Shown: positions 49,880 through 59,529, counted from the first letter of the stretch. The stretch: 64,000 nucleotides of DNA from Roseateles_B sp041912595 (GCA_041912595.1 JAYRMR010000025.1:7179-71178); one strand, 5' to 3'. Numbers and translations: made by a program. The notes: generated by a model not told the origin, from the letters alone.

Positions 49880-51259
49880 TTACTTGGCCAGGAGCGCGTT
49901 GACGCCGGCCAAATCCTCGGGACGCAGCTGGCCGGAGGCCTGGCGCAGCTTGAGGCTGTTCAGCACCACGTCGTAGCGGGCCTTGGCAAGGTCACGCTGG
50001 GTCGAGAAGAGCTGGGTCTGGGCGTTCAGCACGTCCAGGTTGACGCGCACGCCGAGCTTGTAGCCCAGCTGCGTGGCCTCCAGGGCCAGCTTGGTGGACG
50101 CCTCGGCGGCCTCGTAGGCCTTGACCTGGGCCCGCAGCGACTGCACGCCGAAGAAGGCGCGCTTGGTGGCTTCGGAGATGCTGCGGCGGGCGTAGTCGAG
50201 GTCGTTGCGGGACTTCTCCTCCAGCTTCAGCGTTTCCTTGATGCGGTTGTCGTTGTAGCCACCGGTGTACAGCGGGATGTTCAGCTCGATGCCGACCTGC
50301 GCCTGGCGCGTCGTGCCGGGGATCTGCACGTCACCGCGGTTGTTGACCACGCCCAGCGTGCCGTTGGCATCGACGGTCGGGCCGTTGGCGGCCTTGGCCT
50401 TCTCCGTCTCGAGGTGCGCCACCTCGAGGCCCAGCTGGGCCTTGCGGATCAGGGGGTGCTGCTCGGCCTGGCTGACCCAGGTCTCGACCTGGTCGGACGC
50501 CAGGGCCGGCAGGGCCACGGGCTGCGCCAGCGGCTTCGGGTCCACGCCCACGCGGCCGACGATCTGGTCCAGCGTGACCTGCTTGACGCGCAGGTCGTTG
50601 TCTGCGGCCAGCTCCTGGGCGGTCGCCAGGTCGTAGCGGGCCTGGGCTTCGCGGGTGTCGGTGATGGTGGCGGTGCCGACCTCGAAATTGCGCTTGGCCG
50701 AGGCCAGCTGTTCGGCCACGGCCTTCTTGTTGCCTTGGGCGGTGGCCAGGGTGTCGCGGGCGTTGAGCACGTCGAAGTAGGCCTGGGCCACGCGGACGAT
50801 CAGGTCCTGCTCAGCCGATTCGAGGTCTGCACGGGCGACGCCGAGGCCGCGCTGGGCCTGCTCCATCGTGACGGTGTTGCCGCGGTTGTAGACCGAGTAC
50901 TTGCCGCTCAGCCCAACCTTCGCGGCGGTGGCGTTCAGCGTGGCGGCGGGCACCTGCGCAGGGCCGGCGGCCGTCATGGCGCCGTAGCTGGGCGTGTGCG
51001 TCTGGGTCTTGGTGACGCTGCTGCCCAGGCCCAGCGAGGGGCGGCCGAGCGCCTCGGATTGCGCGGCCTTGAACTCAGCCGACTCCGCCTGCGCCCGCGC
51101 GGCCAGGTAGGTGGCGTCATAGGCGCGAGCGGCGTCATAGAGTTCCTGCAGGCTCTGGGCCTGCGCCATCGACACCCCACCGAACAACAGGCCCAGGGTG
51201 GCGGCCAGGACACGGGTCCGCGGACGCGAAGGGGAAGAGAGTCGATGATCAGCAGCCAT
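49880..51259 (-). CDS. tolC: TolC family outer-membrane efflux channel
   Basis: A 459-residue outer-membrane channel with a long signal peptide (cleavage near SMAQAQS) and two OEP repeats. Landmarks include ELYDAARAYDATYLAARAQAESAE, GKYSVYNRGN, and IPLYTGGYNDNRI. It is a TolC-type (non-lipidated) protein. It follows the Pcm and rhodanese genes, a block commonly seen in Burkholderiales, and may dock with the RND pump encoded further upstream on the same strand. ATG at 51259 has AAGGA upstream. Confidence 0.92.
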   Translation of the reverse strand: MAADHRLSSPSRPRTRVLAATLGLLFGGVSMAQAQSLQELYDAARAYDATYLAARAQAESAEFKAAQSEALGRPSLGLGSSVTKTQTHTPSYGAMTAAGPAQVPAATLNATAAKVGLSGKYSVYNRGNTVTMEQAQRGLGVARADLESAEQDLIVRVAQAYFDVLNARDTLATAQGNKKAVAEQLASAKRNFEVGTATITDTREAQARYDLATAQELAADNDLRVKQVTLDQIVGRVGVDPKPLAQPVALPALASDQVETWVSQAEQHPLIRKAQLGLEVAHLETEKAKAANGPTVDANGTLGVVNNRGDVQIPGTTRQAQVGIELNIPLYTGGYNDNRIKETLKLEEKSRNDLDYARRSISEATKRAFFGVQSLRAQVKAYEAAEASTKLALEATQLGYKLGVRVNLDVLNAQTQLFSTQRDLAKARYDVVLNSLKLRQASGQLRPEDLAGVNALLAK

Positions 51260-51304
51260 GAAGCTTCCTTGCAGCAATGGTTTTGATGGTTGTTCGGTAG
51301 GAAT

Positions 51305-51646
51305 TCAGTATCGAGGCAACGAGGGATCCACCTGCACGGACCAGGCATCGATGCCGCCGGCGAGGTTATAGACGGAATCGAAGCCGCGGGCCGAAAGAAA
51401 TGCGACGACCTGCAGACTTCGCACCCCGTGATGGCAATAACAGACGATGGCCCGCTGCGGGTCCAGCTCCTCCAGCCGGGCAGGGACTTCGTTCATCGGG
51501 ATGTGCAGCCAGTCCGCCTCCGCCGGCTGCAGCGCGACGCGCTCCACCTCCCAGCCCTCCCGGATGTCCAGCAGCAAGGGGCGCCCCTGGGGCGCCACCT
51601 CGGCCAGCCAGGCCGGGAATTCGGTCGGGGGAAGTTGCCAGGCCAT
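51305..51646 (-). CDS. Rhodanese-like domain protein
   Basis: A 113-residue single rhodanese domain. The active-site loop is CYCHHGVRS with the catalytic Cys, and the end motif NLAGGIDAWS is typical. It may act as a sulfurtransferase or in redox handling. It is 5 bases downstream of pcm, so co-transcribed, and 45 bases upstream of tolC. No signal peptide, hence cytoplasmic. Confidence 0.92.
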   Translation of the reverse strand: MAWQLPPTEFPAWLAEVAPQGRPLLLDIREGWEVERVALQPAEADWLHIPMNEVPARLEELDPQRAIVCYCHHGVRSLQVVAFLSARGFDSVYNLAGGIDAWSVQVDPSLPRY

Positions 51647-51651
51647 GCCGG

Positions 51652-52305
51652 TCAGAAGGCGAAGGCCGGGCGCGACTCGAAGCCGGCCAGGCGCTGCACC
51701 ACGGTGTCGAAGAGTTCCGTGGTCTGGAACTCCTTCTCGCTGACGCGGCGGACCAGCACGGCGCGCATCACGGGCTCGTCACCCACGATGCCCAGCAGGC
51801 GGCCACCGATCTTGAGCTGGTCCAGCAGCACCTGCGGCACCTCGGCCACGGAGCCGGCCAGCACGATGGCGTCGAACGGGGCCTCGCCGGGCGCGCCCTG
51901 GCGGCCGTCCGCCTCGCGCACCTGCACATTGGACAGGCCGGCGCGGCGCAGCTTCTCGGCGGCGGCGCGGGCCAGGCCGGCGTCGGCCTCCAGGCTCACC
52001 ACGGACTGCGCCTTGTGGCCCAGCAGCGCCGTCAGGTAGCCGATGCCGGTGCCGATCTCCAGGACCTTGTCGGTGCGCTGCAGCTGCAGCTCCTGCGCGA
52101 TGCGGGCCTCCACGCGGGGGGCCAGCGCCCGGCGCTCGCCGCCCAGGGGCAGCTCGGTGTCGGTGAAGGCCAGGGTGCGCAGCTCGGCGGGCACGAAATC
52201 CTCGCGCCTGACGCTGCTCAGCAGGGCCAGGACGCTCAGATCCAGCACATCCCAGGGGCGGATCTGCTGTTCGATCATGTTGAAGCGGGCTTGTTCGAAA
52301 TTCAT
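51652..52305 (-). CDS. pcm: Protein-L-isoaspartate O-methyltransferase family protein
   Basis: A 217-residue methyltransferase of the PCMT family: MIEQQIRPWDV, RREDFVP, the SAM-binding VLEIGTGIGYLTALL, and LEADAGLARAAAEKL. True PCMT has a conserved catalytic Ser region near LPLGGE (here TELPLGGERRALAPRV), which is changed from the classical TISQP, so isoaspartyl repair is not certain. It opens the pcm-rhodanese-tolC string. Confidence 0.85.
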   Translation of the reverse strand: MNFEQARFNMIEQQIRPWDVLDLSVLALLSSVRREDFVPAELRTLAFTDTELPLGGERRALAPRVEARIAQELQLQRTDKVLEIGTGIGYLTALLGHKAQSVVSLEADAGLARAAAEKLRRAGLSNVQVREADGRQGAPGEAPFDAIVLAGSVAEVPQVLLDQLKIGGRLLGIVGDEPVMRAVLVRRVSEKEFQTTELFDTVVQRLAGFESRPAFAF

Positions 52306-52365
52306 GGCAGTGCTCAGCGTTACATCAGGAAGGAGCGCCAGGGCTTCCGGCGCAATCCGGGCATT

Positions 52366-55300
52366 CTATTTCCCGGACGAAGGGGCGGCCTCGGGGCCTG
52401 AGGCGGGCGAGCCACGCCAGCGGCGGCGCGCCCATTGCGCCAGGTCATCCAGCAGGCAGTAGACCACCGGCACCACGACCAGCGTCAGCAGCGAGGACGT
52501 GATCACGCCGCCGATCACCGCCTGCCCCATCGGCGCGCGCTGCTCCGAGCCCTCGGACATGGCGAAGGCCAGCGGCACCATGCCGAAGACCATGGCCAGC
52601 GTCGTCATCAGGATCGGCCGCAGCCGCACCCGGGCGGCGTGCAGCAGCGCCTGCTCGCGGCTCATGGGCTCGGCGTCCACGCCGTGGGCATGCACGCCCT
52701 CGCGGGAGCGGATGGCGAAGTCGATCAGCAGGATGGCGTTCTTGGTGACCAGGCCCATCAGCATCACGATGCCGATCACCGAGAACATGTTCAGCGTGGA
52801 GTTGAAGCTGATCAGCGCCACGGCCACGCCGATGAGCGTCAGCGGCAGCGAGGTCATCAGCGCCATGGGCTGCAGGAAGCTCTTGAACTGGCTGGCCAGG
52901 ATCATGTAGATGAACACGATGGCCAGGGCCAGCGCGCCGACGGCGTACTGGAAGGACTCGGTCATGTTCTTCGTGGAGCCGCCGAAGCTGTAGCGGTAGC
53001 CCGGCGGCATGGGCGTCGCCTGCAGGATCTTCTGGATGTCGGCCGAGATCTCGCCGGCGCTGCGGCCCAGGGCGTTGGCGTCGATGTTGATCTCGCGGTT
53101 CATGTCGCGGCGGTTGATCTGGTTGGCGCCGACGGACTCGCTCAGCGCCGCGACCTGCCCCAGGCGCACGACGCGGCTGCCGCCGTCGGCCGCGGGCGCG
53201 ATGTTCAGCGGCAGGCCGGCGAGCTGCGTCATGTTGTCGCGCAGGGCCAGCGGGAGGCGCACGACGACGTCGTAGTTCTCGCCGTCCGGCGCGCGCCAGT
53301 TGCCCACGGTCGTGCCGGCCAGCAGCGTGCGCAGGCTCGTGGCCACGGCGTTCACGTTGAGCCCGGCGTCGGCCAGGGCCTCGCGCTTGAGCTCCACGGA
53401 GGCCGTCGGCTTGTTGGCCTTGAGCGTGCTGTCCAGGTCCACGAGGCCGGGGATCTTGCGCATCTGCGCCATCACGCCATTGGCGATGCGCTCCAGCTCC
53501 TTGAGGTCCGGCCCCTGCAGCGAGAACTGCAGGCTCTTGCTGCCGCCCAGGTCCGTCTGCCCGATGTTGGTGACCGTGATCCCGGGGATCTGCTCCAGCT
53601 TCAGCCGCAGCGGCGTGGCCATGTCCACCACGCTGCGCTGGCGGTTCTTGCGGTCCACGAGACGCACGTAGACCGCGCCATAGCTCTTGCCGGCCGCGAA
53701 GCCACTGTTGATGGTGGTGACGGTGTAGAGCACCTCGGGCAGGCTGCGCAGGGCCTCGTCCACCTGGCGGGCGCGGGCCTCGGTCAGCTCCAGCGAGGAG
53801 CCCACCGGCGTGTAGAAGTTGACCTGCGTCTCGGAGAGGTCGGCCTTGGGCACGAACTCCTTGCCCATCACGCCGAAGAGCATGACGCCGCCCACGAAGC
53901 TCGCCAGGGCCAGCGCCACCGTCTTCCACTTGTGCTGCAGCGCCCAGGCGAGGATGGTCTGGTAGCCGTCCGACAGCCACTCGGTCAGGCGGTCGAAGGC
54001 GCCGGTGACGCGGCCAAGGGTCTTGTCGTAGAGCGTCTTCGGCCCGCCCAGCCCCGCCCCGTGGCCGTGGATGGCCGGGTCGTGCCAGATGCTCGAGAGC
54101 ATGGGATCGAGCGTGAAGCTCACGAACATCGAGATCAGCACCGCCGCGACGATGGTGATGCCGAACTCGTGGAAGAACTTGCCCACGATGCCGCCCATGA
54201 AGCCGATGGGCAGGAAGACCGCGACGATGGAGAAGGTCGTGGCCAGCACGGCCAGGCCGATCTCGGCGGTGCCGTCCAGCGCCGCCTGGCGCGGGCTCAC
54301 GCCCATGGCGACATGGCGCACGATGTTCTCGCGCACCACGATGGCGTCATCGATCAGCAGGCCCACGCACAGGCTCAGCGCCATCATCGTGATGGTGTTG
54401 ATCGTGAAGCCGAAGGCATACATGAACAGGAAGGTGCCGATCAGCGCGATGGGCAGCGTGAGGCCGGTGATGACGGTCGAGCGCCAGGAATTCAGGAACA
54501 GGAAGACGATGAGCACGGTGAGGGCCGCGCCCTCGATCAGCGTGCGCTTGACGTTGGCCACCGAGACGCGGATGCCGCGCGAGTTGTCGCGGTTGACCTC
54601 CAGGCGCACGCCGGGCGGCGTGAGCTTGCGGGCTTCCTTGAGCGCCTCCATCAGGCCGTCGACCACCGCGATGGTGTTCTCGCCCTGGCTCTTCTGCACC
54701 GACAGCAGCACCGTGCGCTGGCCGTTGTAGAGCGCGAGGCTGTCCAGCTCCTGCGGACCGTCGACCACGCGCGCCACCTGTGCCAGCTTCACAGGCGTCG
54801 TGCCCTTGCGCGCCACGACGATGGCCTCGAAGTCCTCCGGGCGCTTCATGCGGGCATTCACCTGCACGACGCGCTCCTGCTCGGCCGAGCGCAGCGCGCC
54901 CATGGGCAGCTCCTGGTTCTCGCTCTTCACGGCGGCGAGGACCTGGTCCACGCCCACGCCCAGGGCCTCCATGGCCGCCGGCTGCAGCTCGACACGGATC
55001 TGGCGCTGCAGGCCGCCCACCACCGCCACCGAGCCCACGCCGCGCACGTTCTCCAGCTTCTTCTGCAGCACCTGCGTGGCCCAGGTCGTGAGGGCCTGCG
55101 TGCTCTGCGCGCCGTCATCGGACAGCAGCGCCACGTTGAAGATGGGCACGGACTGCGGGTCGAAGCGCGAGATGCGCGGCTCCTTGACCTCGTCACGCAG
55201 GCTGGGGCGGATCAGCGCGACCTTCTCGCGCACGTCCTCCGCCGCCTTGCGGCCGTCGACGTCGAGGTTGAACTCCACGATCACCACCGAGGTGCCCTCG

Positions 55301-55554
55301 TAGGAGCGCGAGTACAGCGAGTTGATGCCCGCCACCGTGTTGACGGCCTCCTCCACCTTCTTCGTGACCTCGGCCTCGACGATCTCGGGCGAAGCGCCCG
55401 GATAGTCCATGCTGATCACCACGGTGGGAAAGTCGATGTTGGGGAACTGGTCGACGGAGAGGCGCTGGTAGCTGAACAGGCCCAGCACGACGAAGGCCAG
55501 CATGACCATCGTGGCCATGACCGGGTTGTGGATGGAGACGCGGGTGAACCACAT
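52366..55554 (-). CDS. RND efflux pump inner-membrane permease
   Basis: A 1062-residue HAE1-type RND transporter. Twelve membrane helices flank two periplasmic porter domains; the proton-relay Asp pair is in LCVGLLIDDAIVVREN (TM4) and Lys/Arg partners occur in TM10. The start MWFTRVSIHNPVMATMVMLAFVVLG is typical of the group closest to MdtB/MdtC and metabolite pumps in Burkholderiales. It exports hydrophobic compounds by proton antiport. It follows the adaptor gene by 15 bases and precedes pcm by 60. Confidence 0.94.
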   Translation of the reverse strand: MWFTRVSIHNPVMATMVMLAFVVLGLFSYQRLSVDQFPNIDFPTVVISMDYPGASPEIVEAEVTKKVEEAVNTVAGINSLYSRSYEGTSVVIVEFNLDVDGRKAAEDVREKVALIRPSLRDEVKEPRISRFDPQSVPIFNVALLSDDGAQSTQALTTWATQVLQKKLENVRGVGSVAVVGGLQRQIRVELQPAAMEALGVGVDQVLAAVKSENQELPMGALRSAEQERVVQVNARMKRPEDFEAIVVARKGTTPVKLAQVARVVDGPQELDSLALYNGQRTVLLSVQKSQGENTIAVVDGLMEALKEARKLTPPGVRLEVNRDNSRGIRVSVANVKRTLIEGAALTVLIVFLFLNSWRSTVITGLTLPIALIGTFLFMYAFGFTINTITMMALSLCVGLLIDDAIVVRENIVRHVAMGVSPRQAALDGTAEIGLAVLATTFSIVAVFLPIGFMGGIVGKFFHEFGITIVAAVLISMFVSFTLDPMLSSIWHDPAIHGHGAGLGGPKTLYDKTLGRVTGAFDRLTEWLSDGYQTILAWALQHKWKTVALALASFVGGVMLFGVMGKEFVPKADLSETQVNFYTPVGSSLELTEARARQVDEALRSLPEVLYTVTTINSGFAAGKSYGAVYVRLVDRKNRQRSVVDMATPLRLKLEQIPGITVTNIGQTDLGGSKSLQFSLQGPDLKELERIANGVMAQMRKIPGLVDLDSTLKANKPTASVELKREALADAGLNVNAVATSLRTLLAGTTVGNWRAPDGENYDVVVRLPLALRDNMTQLAGLPLNIAPAADGGSRVVRLGQVAALSESVGANQINRRDMNREINIDANALGRSAGEISADIQKILQATPMPPGYRYSFGGSTKNMTESFQYAVGALALAIVFIYMILASQFKSFLQPMALMTSLPLTLIGVAVALISFNSTLNMFSVIGIVMLMGLVTKNAILLIDFAIRSREGVHAHGVDAEPMSREQALLHAARVRLRPILMTTLAMVFGMVPLAFAMSEGSEQRAPMGQAVIGGVITSSLLTLVVVPVVYCLLDDLAQWARRRWRGSPASGPEAAPSSGK

Positions 55555-55569
55555 GGGAGGCTCCCGTGC

Positions 55570-56793
55570 TCAGCGCGAGGCCGAGGATGCGGGCGCGGAG
55601 GCGCCAGCCGCGGCCGGCAGCACCAGGCGCGTGCCCGCGACCACCGTGCCGGCCGTGCCGGACAGGAGGCGATCCCCGGCCTGCACGCCGGACCTGATCT
55701 CCACGACGGGCTGCAGGCGGCCGTCACGCAAGACCTGACCCTGGACGCCCGTCACGACGGTCTGCCACTGGGCCTCCGGGCCGTCCTTGCCGGCGCCAAT
55801 GCGGATCACATAGGGCTCGCTGCGATCCACCCGGACCGCGCTGAGCGGCACGCTGAGCGCCTCGCGGGCGTCCATCAGCACGCTGCCCCGCGCAAACAGG
55901 CCGGCGCGCAGCCCCGGCTGCGAGGCCGGCAGGCGCAGGTAGGCCAGCACGGCGCGCGAGCCGCTCTGCGCCGCCGGATTGATGCGCTGGACCTGGGCGG
56001 TCACCGGGGCATCGATCCCGTCGACGCTCAGCTGCGCGGTCTGGCCGACGGCGAGGCCCGCGGCCTTCTCGGACGGCACGGCCGCTTCCAGCTCGAGCTG
56101 GCGCAGATCGACGATCTCCAGGATCCGCCCGTCCAGCGCCACGCGCTCGCCCGGCTGGGCCAGGCGTTGCGAGACCTGGCCGCTGATCGGTGCGATGAGT
56201 CGCGTGTCGGCGAGGGCCTTGCGCGCCAGATCGACCGCCGCGCTGGCGGCCTGCCAGTTCGCGGCGGCAGAGGCCTCGGTCGACACGGCGCTCTCGAGGG
56301 CCGTCGAGGACACAAAGCCCTGGCTCACGAGGCCGCGGCTGTTCTCCAGCTGGCGGCGGGCGATGTCCAGCTGCGCCTTGGCGGCTGCAGCGGTCTGCTC
56401 CGCCTGGCGCAGCCGCATCTCGAATTCGGCGGGATCCAGCTGACCCAGCAGCTGGCCGGCCTTGACGGCATCGCCCTCGCGCACCGTCAGCGACTTCAGC
56501 TCCGCGGCCACCTTGGCCTTCACCACGGCGGAGTCCACGGCCCGCAGGCCGCCGGACACCTCGACGGAGCGCGCCAGCGAGCCGCCCTGCACCGCCAGCA
56601 CGTCCGAAGGCGCGAGGCGCAGCTGGGGCACGGCATTCGTCGCCACCGGCACCGCGGCCTGGCGGGCGGCGCGCGCCCGGTAGACGCCGGCCACGATCAG
56701 CACCGCCAGCAGCACCAGCAGCCAGACGGACCAGTGAACGCGCCCCTGTTGGCGACGGTGCGGGCAGGAGCGGCTCAGGCGGTACGGCGTCAT
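55570..56793 (-). CDS. RND efflux periplasmic adaptor
   Basis: A 407-residue membrane-fusion protein with an N-terminal membrane anchor (VHWSVWLLVLLAVLIVAGVY), lipoyl halves (VVKAKVAAELKSLTVREGDAVKAGQLLGQLD and LIAPISGQVSQRLAQPGERV), a short coiled-coil hairpin (about 120-190) and barrel domains. It bridges the RND pump with TolC. Located between the TetR gene and the pump gene on the same strand, so all are probably one operon. Confidence 0.9.
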   Translation of the reverse strand: MTPYRLSRSCPHRRQQGRVHWSVWLLVLLAVLIVAGVYRARAARQAAVPVATNAVPQLRLAPSDVLAVQGGSLARSVEVSGGLRAVDSAVVKAKVAAELKSLTVREGDAVKAGQLLGQLDPAEFEMRLRQAEQTAAAAKAQLDIARRQLENSRGLVSQGFVSSTALESAVSTEASAAANWQAASAAVDLARKALADTRLIAPISGQVSQRLAQPGERVALDGRILEIVDLRQLELEAAVPSEKAAGLAVGQTAQLSVDGIDAPVTAQVQRINPAAQSGSRAVLAYLRLPASQPGLRAGLFARGSVLMDAREALSVPLSAVRVDRSEPYVIRIGAGKDGPEAQWQTVVTGVQGQVLRDGRLQPVVEIRSGVQAGDRLLSGTAGTVVAGTRLVLPAAAGASAPASSASR

Positions 56794-56859
56794 GGCGTGG
56801 GCGGGGGCTGGGGTGGCGGGAGGGTGTCGGGGGGGGCAGGCCGGGCGATGTGCGGCGGC

Positions 56860-57651
56860 TCAGCCGCCGGGCGGCGAGCGCGGGCACAGGCCGTGCAGGA
56901 GCAGGTCGAGCTCCAGTGCGAGCACATCGGCCGGGTTCTCGCAGGGCAGGTGCAGCGCGCAGGCGCCGAAGGAATGCTGGAACAGGACCATGTGCAGCAT
57001 CGGCCCGATCAGCACCTGCACGGTCATGGCGGGGTGCACCGGGCGGAACTCGCCGCGGTCGATGCCGCGCTGGATCACCTGGGCCAGCAGGGCCTGGGTG
57101 GGCGCGATCACCTCCTCATGGAAGAAGCTGGCGAGCTCCGGGAAGTTGCGCGCCTCGGCCATCATGATCTTGGTGATGCCGCCGGCCGGGCTCATGCCGA
57201 CCTCGGTCCACCACAGGTGCATCACGCGGCGCAGCAGCTCCGGCGTCGGCCCCTCGAACTGGGCGATCAGCACGCTGGCCTCGGCAATGCGCGAGGACAG
57301 GCTCTCTCGCACCATGGCCTTGAACAGCTCTTCCTTGGACGGGTAGTACAGGTACAGCGTGCCCTTCGAGACCCCGGCGCGCTGGGCGACCTCCTCGGAG
57401 CGGGCCGCCGCGAAGCCTTTCTCGACGAAGAGCTCCAGCGCCGCGGCCAGCAACTCCTGCGGACGCGCCTCCTTGCGACGCTGGCGCGGCGCCGGCGTGC
57501 GGGCGGCCGGGGGCGTTGCTCGGCCCTCGGCCGATGCAGCCGATGCAGCCGACACTGCCGACGCCTTCGCCCCGGCCACCGGCGCAGGCGCTGCGGGGTC
57601 GGAGCTCGAGCCGGACAAGGCGGGACGGGTGGAGGGCTTGCGGGTGCTCAT
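56860..57651 (-). CDS. TetR/AcrR family repressor of the RND efflux operon
   Basis: A 263-residue TetR protein. An unusually long Ala/Ser/Pro-rich N-terminal tail (residues 1-62) precedes the helix-turn-helix (RPQELLAAALELFVEKGFAAARSEEVAQRAGVSKGTLYLYYPSKEELFKAMV). The ligand domain includes a TetR_C-like segment (LRRVMHLWWTEVG). The tail is encoded by near-repeats of GCCGATGCA (about 57530-57556). It probably represses itself and the pump genes via the palindrome at 57661. ATG at 57651; starts further in would remove only the tail. Confidence 0.9.
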   Translation of the reverse strand: MSTRKPSTRPALSGSSSDPAAPAPVAGAKASAVSAASAASAEGRATPPAARTPAPRQRRKEARPQELLAAALELFVEKGFAAARSEEVAQRAGVSKGTLYLYYPSKEELFKAMVRESLSSRIAEASVLIAQFEGPTPELLRRVMHLWWTEVGMSPAGGITKIMMAEARNFPELASFFHEEVIAPTQALLAQVIQRGIDRGEFRPVHPAMTVQVLIGPMLHMVLFQHSFGACALHLPCENPADVLALELDLLLHGLCPRSPPGG

Positions 57652-57660
57652 GGTGTACTG

Positions 57661-57674
57661 ACTGACCGGTCAGT
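57661..57674 (-). promoter_or_regulatory. TetR operator upstream of the RND operon
   Basis: A perfect 14-bp palindrome ACTGACCGGTCAGT, 9 bases upstream of the TetR start, extended by a TACTGAC/GTCAGTA pair in 57656-57675. TGACCGGTCA-type sites are typical of AcrR-like repressors, so negative autoregulation is expected. The remaining part of the 185-base gap to uppP has no further motif that I can name. Confidence 0.78.
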
Positions 57675-57836
57675 ACTGTATGCACACCCCTGCCGGGGGT
57701 CAAGGCGGCAGCAGGCCGGCTTTACCTGACATTTACGTGAGCTGCCGCGGGCGCCCGGTGGTGCTAGCGCGGCGCTCCTGCCGCGCCCGCTTATCATCCG
57801 CCGCTTCTTCTGCTGCTCGAACCGACGGAGCCCGTC

Positions 57837-58661
57837 TTGGATCTACTGTTGCTCATCAAGGCCGCGATCATGGGGATCGTGGAAGGCCTGACCGAATTCC
57901 TGCCCATCTCCTCCACGGGCCACCTGATCCTCACCGGCTCGCTGCTGGGCATGACGGACGACAAGAGCAAGGTCTTCGACGTTGCCATCCAGACCGGTGC
58001 CATCTTTGCCGTGATCCTCGTCTACTGGCAGCGCCTGCGCGCCGCGGCCGTCGGACTGGGCAGCGAGGCGCGCTCGCGCCGCTTCGTGCTGAATGTGGCC
58101 ATCGCCTTCGTGCCCGCCGTGGTGCTGGGCCTGCTGTTCGGCAAGGCGATCAAGGCGCATCTGTTCACGCCGGTGATCGTGGCGTCGAGCTTCATCGTGG
58201 GTGGCCTGATCATCCTGTGGGCCGAACGCCGCCCGGCCAGCGCCGTGCGGGTGCAGGACGTGGACGCCATGAGCCCGCTCGACGCGCTGAAGGTGGGTCT
58301 GGTGCAGTGCCTGGCCATGATCCCCGGCACGAGCCGCTCCGGCGCCACCATCATCGGCGGGATGCTGCTGGGCCTGTCGCGCCAGACGGCCACCGACTTC
58401 AGCTTCTTCCTGGCCATCCCGACGCTCATCGGGGCCGGCGCCTATGCGCTGTGGAAGGAACGCGCCCTGCTCTCCCTGGCCGACCTGCCGCTGTTCGGCG
58501 TCGGGCTGGTGTTCTCCTTCCTCTCGGCCTGGGTCTGCGTGCGCTGGCTGCTGCGCTACATCGCCAGCCACAGCTTCGTGCCCTTCGCCTGGTACCGCAT
58601 CGCCTTCGGCATCGTCGTGCTGGTCACGGCGTGGACCGGCGTCGTGACCTGGGCGGACTGA
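57837..58661 (+). CDS. uppP: Undecaprenyl-diphosphatase
   Basis: A 274-residue membrane enzyme (E. coli UppP/BacA 273). The two active-site motifs are GIVEGLTEFLPISSTGHLIL and PGTSRSGATIIGGMLLGLSR. It dephosphorylates undecaprenyl diphosphate so the lipid carrier can be reused for peptidoglycan and surface polysaccharide. The start is TTG at 57837 with GGAG 6 bases upstream, which fits the family length exactly. Confidence 0.95.
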   Translation: MDLLLLIKAAIMGIVEGLTEFLPISSTGHLILTGSLLGMTDDKSKVFDVAIQTGAIFAVILVYWQRLRAAAVGLGSEARSRRFVLNVAIAFVPAVVLGLLFGKAIKAHLFTPVIVASSFIVGGLIILWAERRPASAVRVQDVDAMSPLDALKVGLVQCLAMIPGTSRSGATIIGGMLLGLSRQTATDFSFFLAIPTLIGAGAYALWKERALLSLADLPLFGVGLVFSFLSAWVCVRWLLRYIASHSFVPFAWYRIAFGIVVLVTAWTGVVTWAD

Positions 58662-58725
58662 GCCGCGCCCGGCCTTCGGCCCCGCGCCCTGCAGGGCCGG
58701 GGCGTCTCGACCATAATTTCTCCCC

Positions 58726-59529
58726 ATGACGATCACTCTCAAGAGCGCGGCCGACATCGCCGCCATGCGCATCGCCGGACGCCTGGCTTCCGAGGTGCTG
58801 GACTACCTGACGCCCCATGTGAAGCCCGGGGTCAGCACCGAGCAGCTGGACCAGCTAGCGCATGACTACATCGTCAACGTGCAGCAGGCGATTCCCGCGC
58901 CGCTGAACTACTGCCCGCCGGGCTACACGCCCTACCCCAAGTCCATCTGCACCTCGATCAACCACCAGGTCTGCCATGGCATCCCGAACGAGCGCCCGCT
59001 GAAGAACGGGGACATCGTCAACATCGACGTCACCGTCATCAAGGACGGCTGGCACGGGGACACGAGCCGCATGTTCGTCGTCGGCGAGGGCTCCATCGCC
59101 GCCAAGCGCCTGTGCGCCTTCACCTACGAGGCCATGTGGAAGGGCATCGCCAAGGTCAAGCCTGGCGCGCGCCTCGGCGACATCGCCCATGCCATCCAGA
59201 CCTTCGCCGAGAACGCCGGCTTCTCCATCGTGCGCGAGTTCTGCGGCCACGGCATCGGCCAGAAGTTCCACGAGGAGCCGCAGGTGCTGCACTACGGCCG
59301 CCCGGGCACGCTGGAGGAGCTGGTGCCGGGCATGGTCTTCACGATCGAGCCCATGATCAACGCCGGCAAGCGCGAGATCAAGGAAATGGGCGACGGCTGG
59401 ACCATCGTCACCAAGGACCGCTCGCTGTCCGCACAGTGGGAACATACGATCGCCGTGACCGACACCGGCTACGAAGTCCTGACGGTCTCGGCCGGCAGCC
59501 CGCCGCCGCCGGCCTTCGTCGGCGCCTGA
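58726..59529 (+). CDS. map: Methionine aminopeptidase, type I
   Basis: A 267-residue type I enzyme. Metal ligands lie in VNIDVTVIKDGWHGDTSRMF (two Asp), FCGHGIGQKFHEEP (His), MVFTIEPMIN (Glu) and AQWEHTIAVTD (Glu). It removes the initiator Met. No N-terminal zinc-finger extension. It is followed after 57 bases by glnD, a common pairing. Confidence 0.96.
   Translation: MTITLKSAADIAAMRIAGRLASEVLDYLTPHVKPGVSTEQLDQLAHDYIVNVQQAIPAPLNYCPPGYTPYPKSICTSINHQVCHGIPNERPLKNGDIVNIDVTVIKDGWHGDTSRMFVVGEGSIAAKRLCAFTYEAMWKGIAKVKPGARLGDIAHAIQTFAENAGFSIVREFCGHGIGQKFHEEPQVLHYGRPGTLEELVPGMVFTIEPMINAGKREIKEMGDGWTIVTKDRSLSAQWEHTIAVTDTGYEVLTVSAGSPPPPAFVGA

Noticed and set aside
52435..57729. A 1764-residue open frame on the plus strand, antisense to the RND genes
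   Set aside because: Its His/Arg/Gln/Gly-rich composition and exact opposition to clear RND genes show that it is a by-product of high GC in third codon positions.
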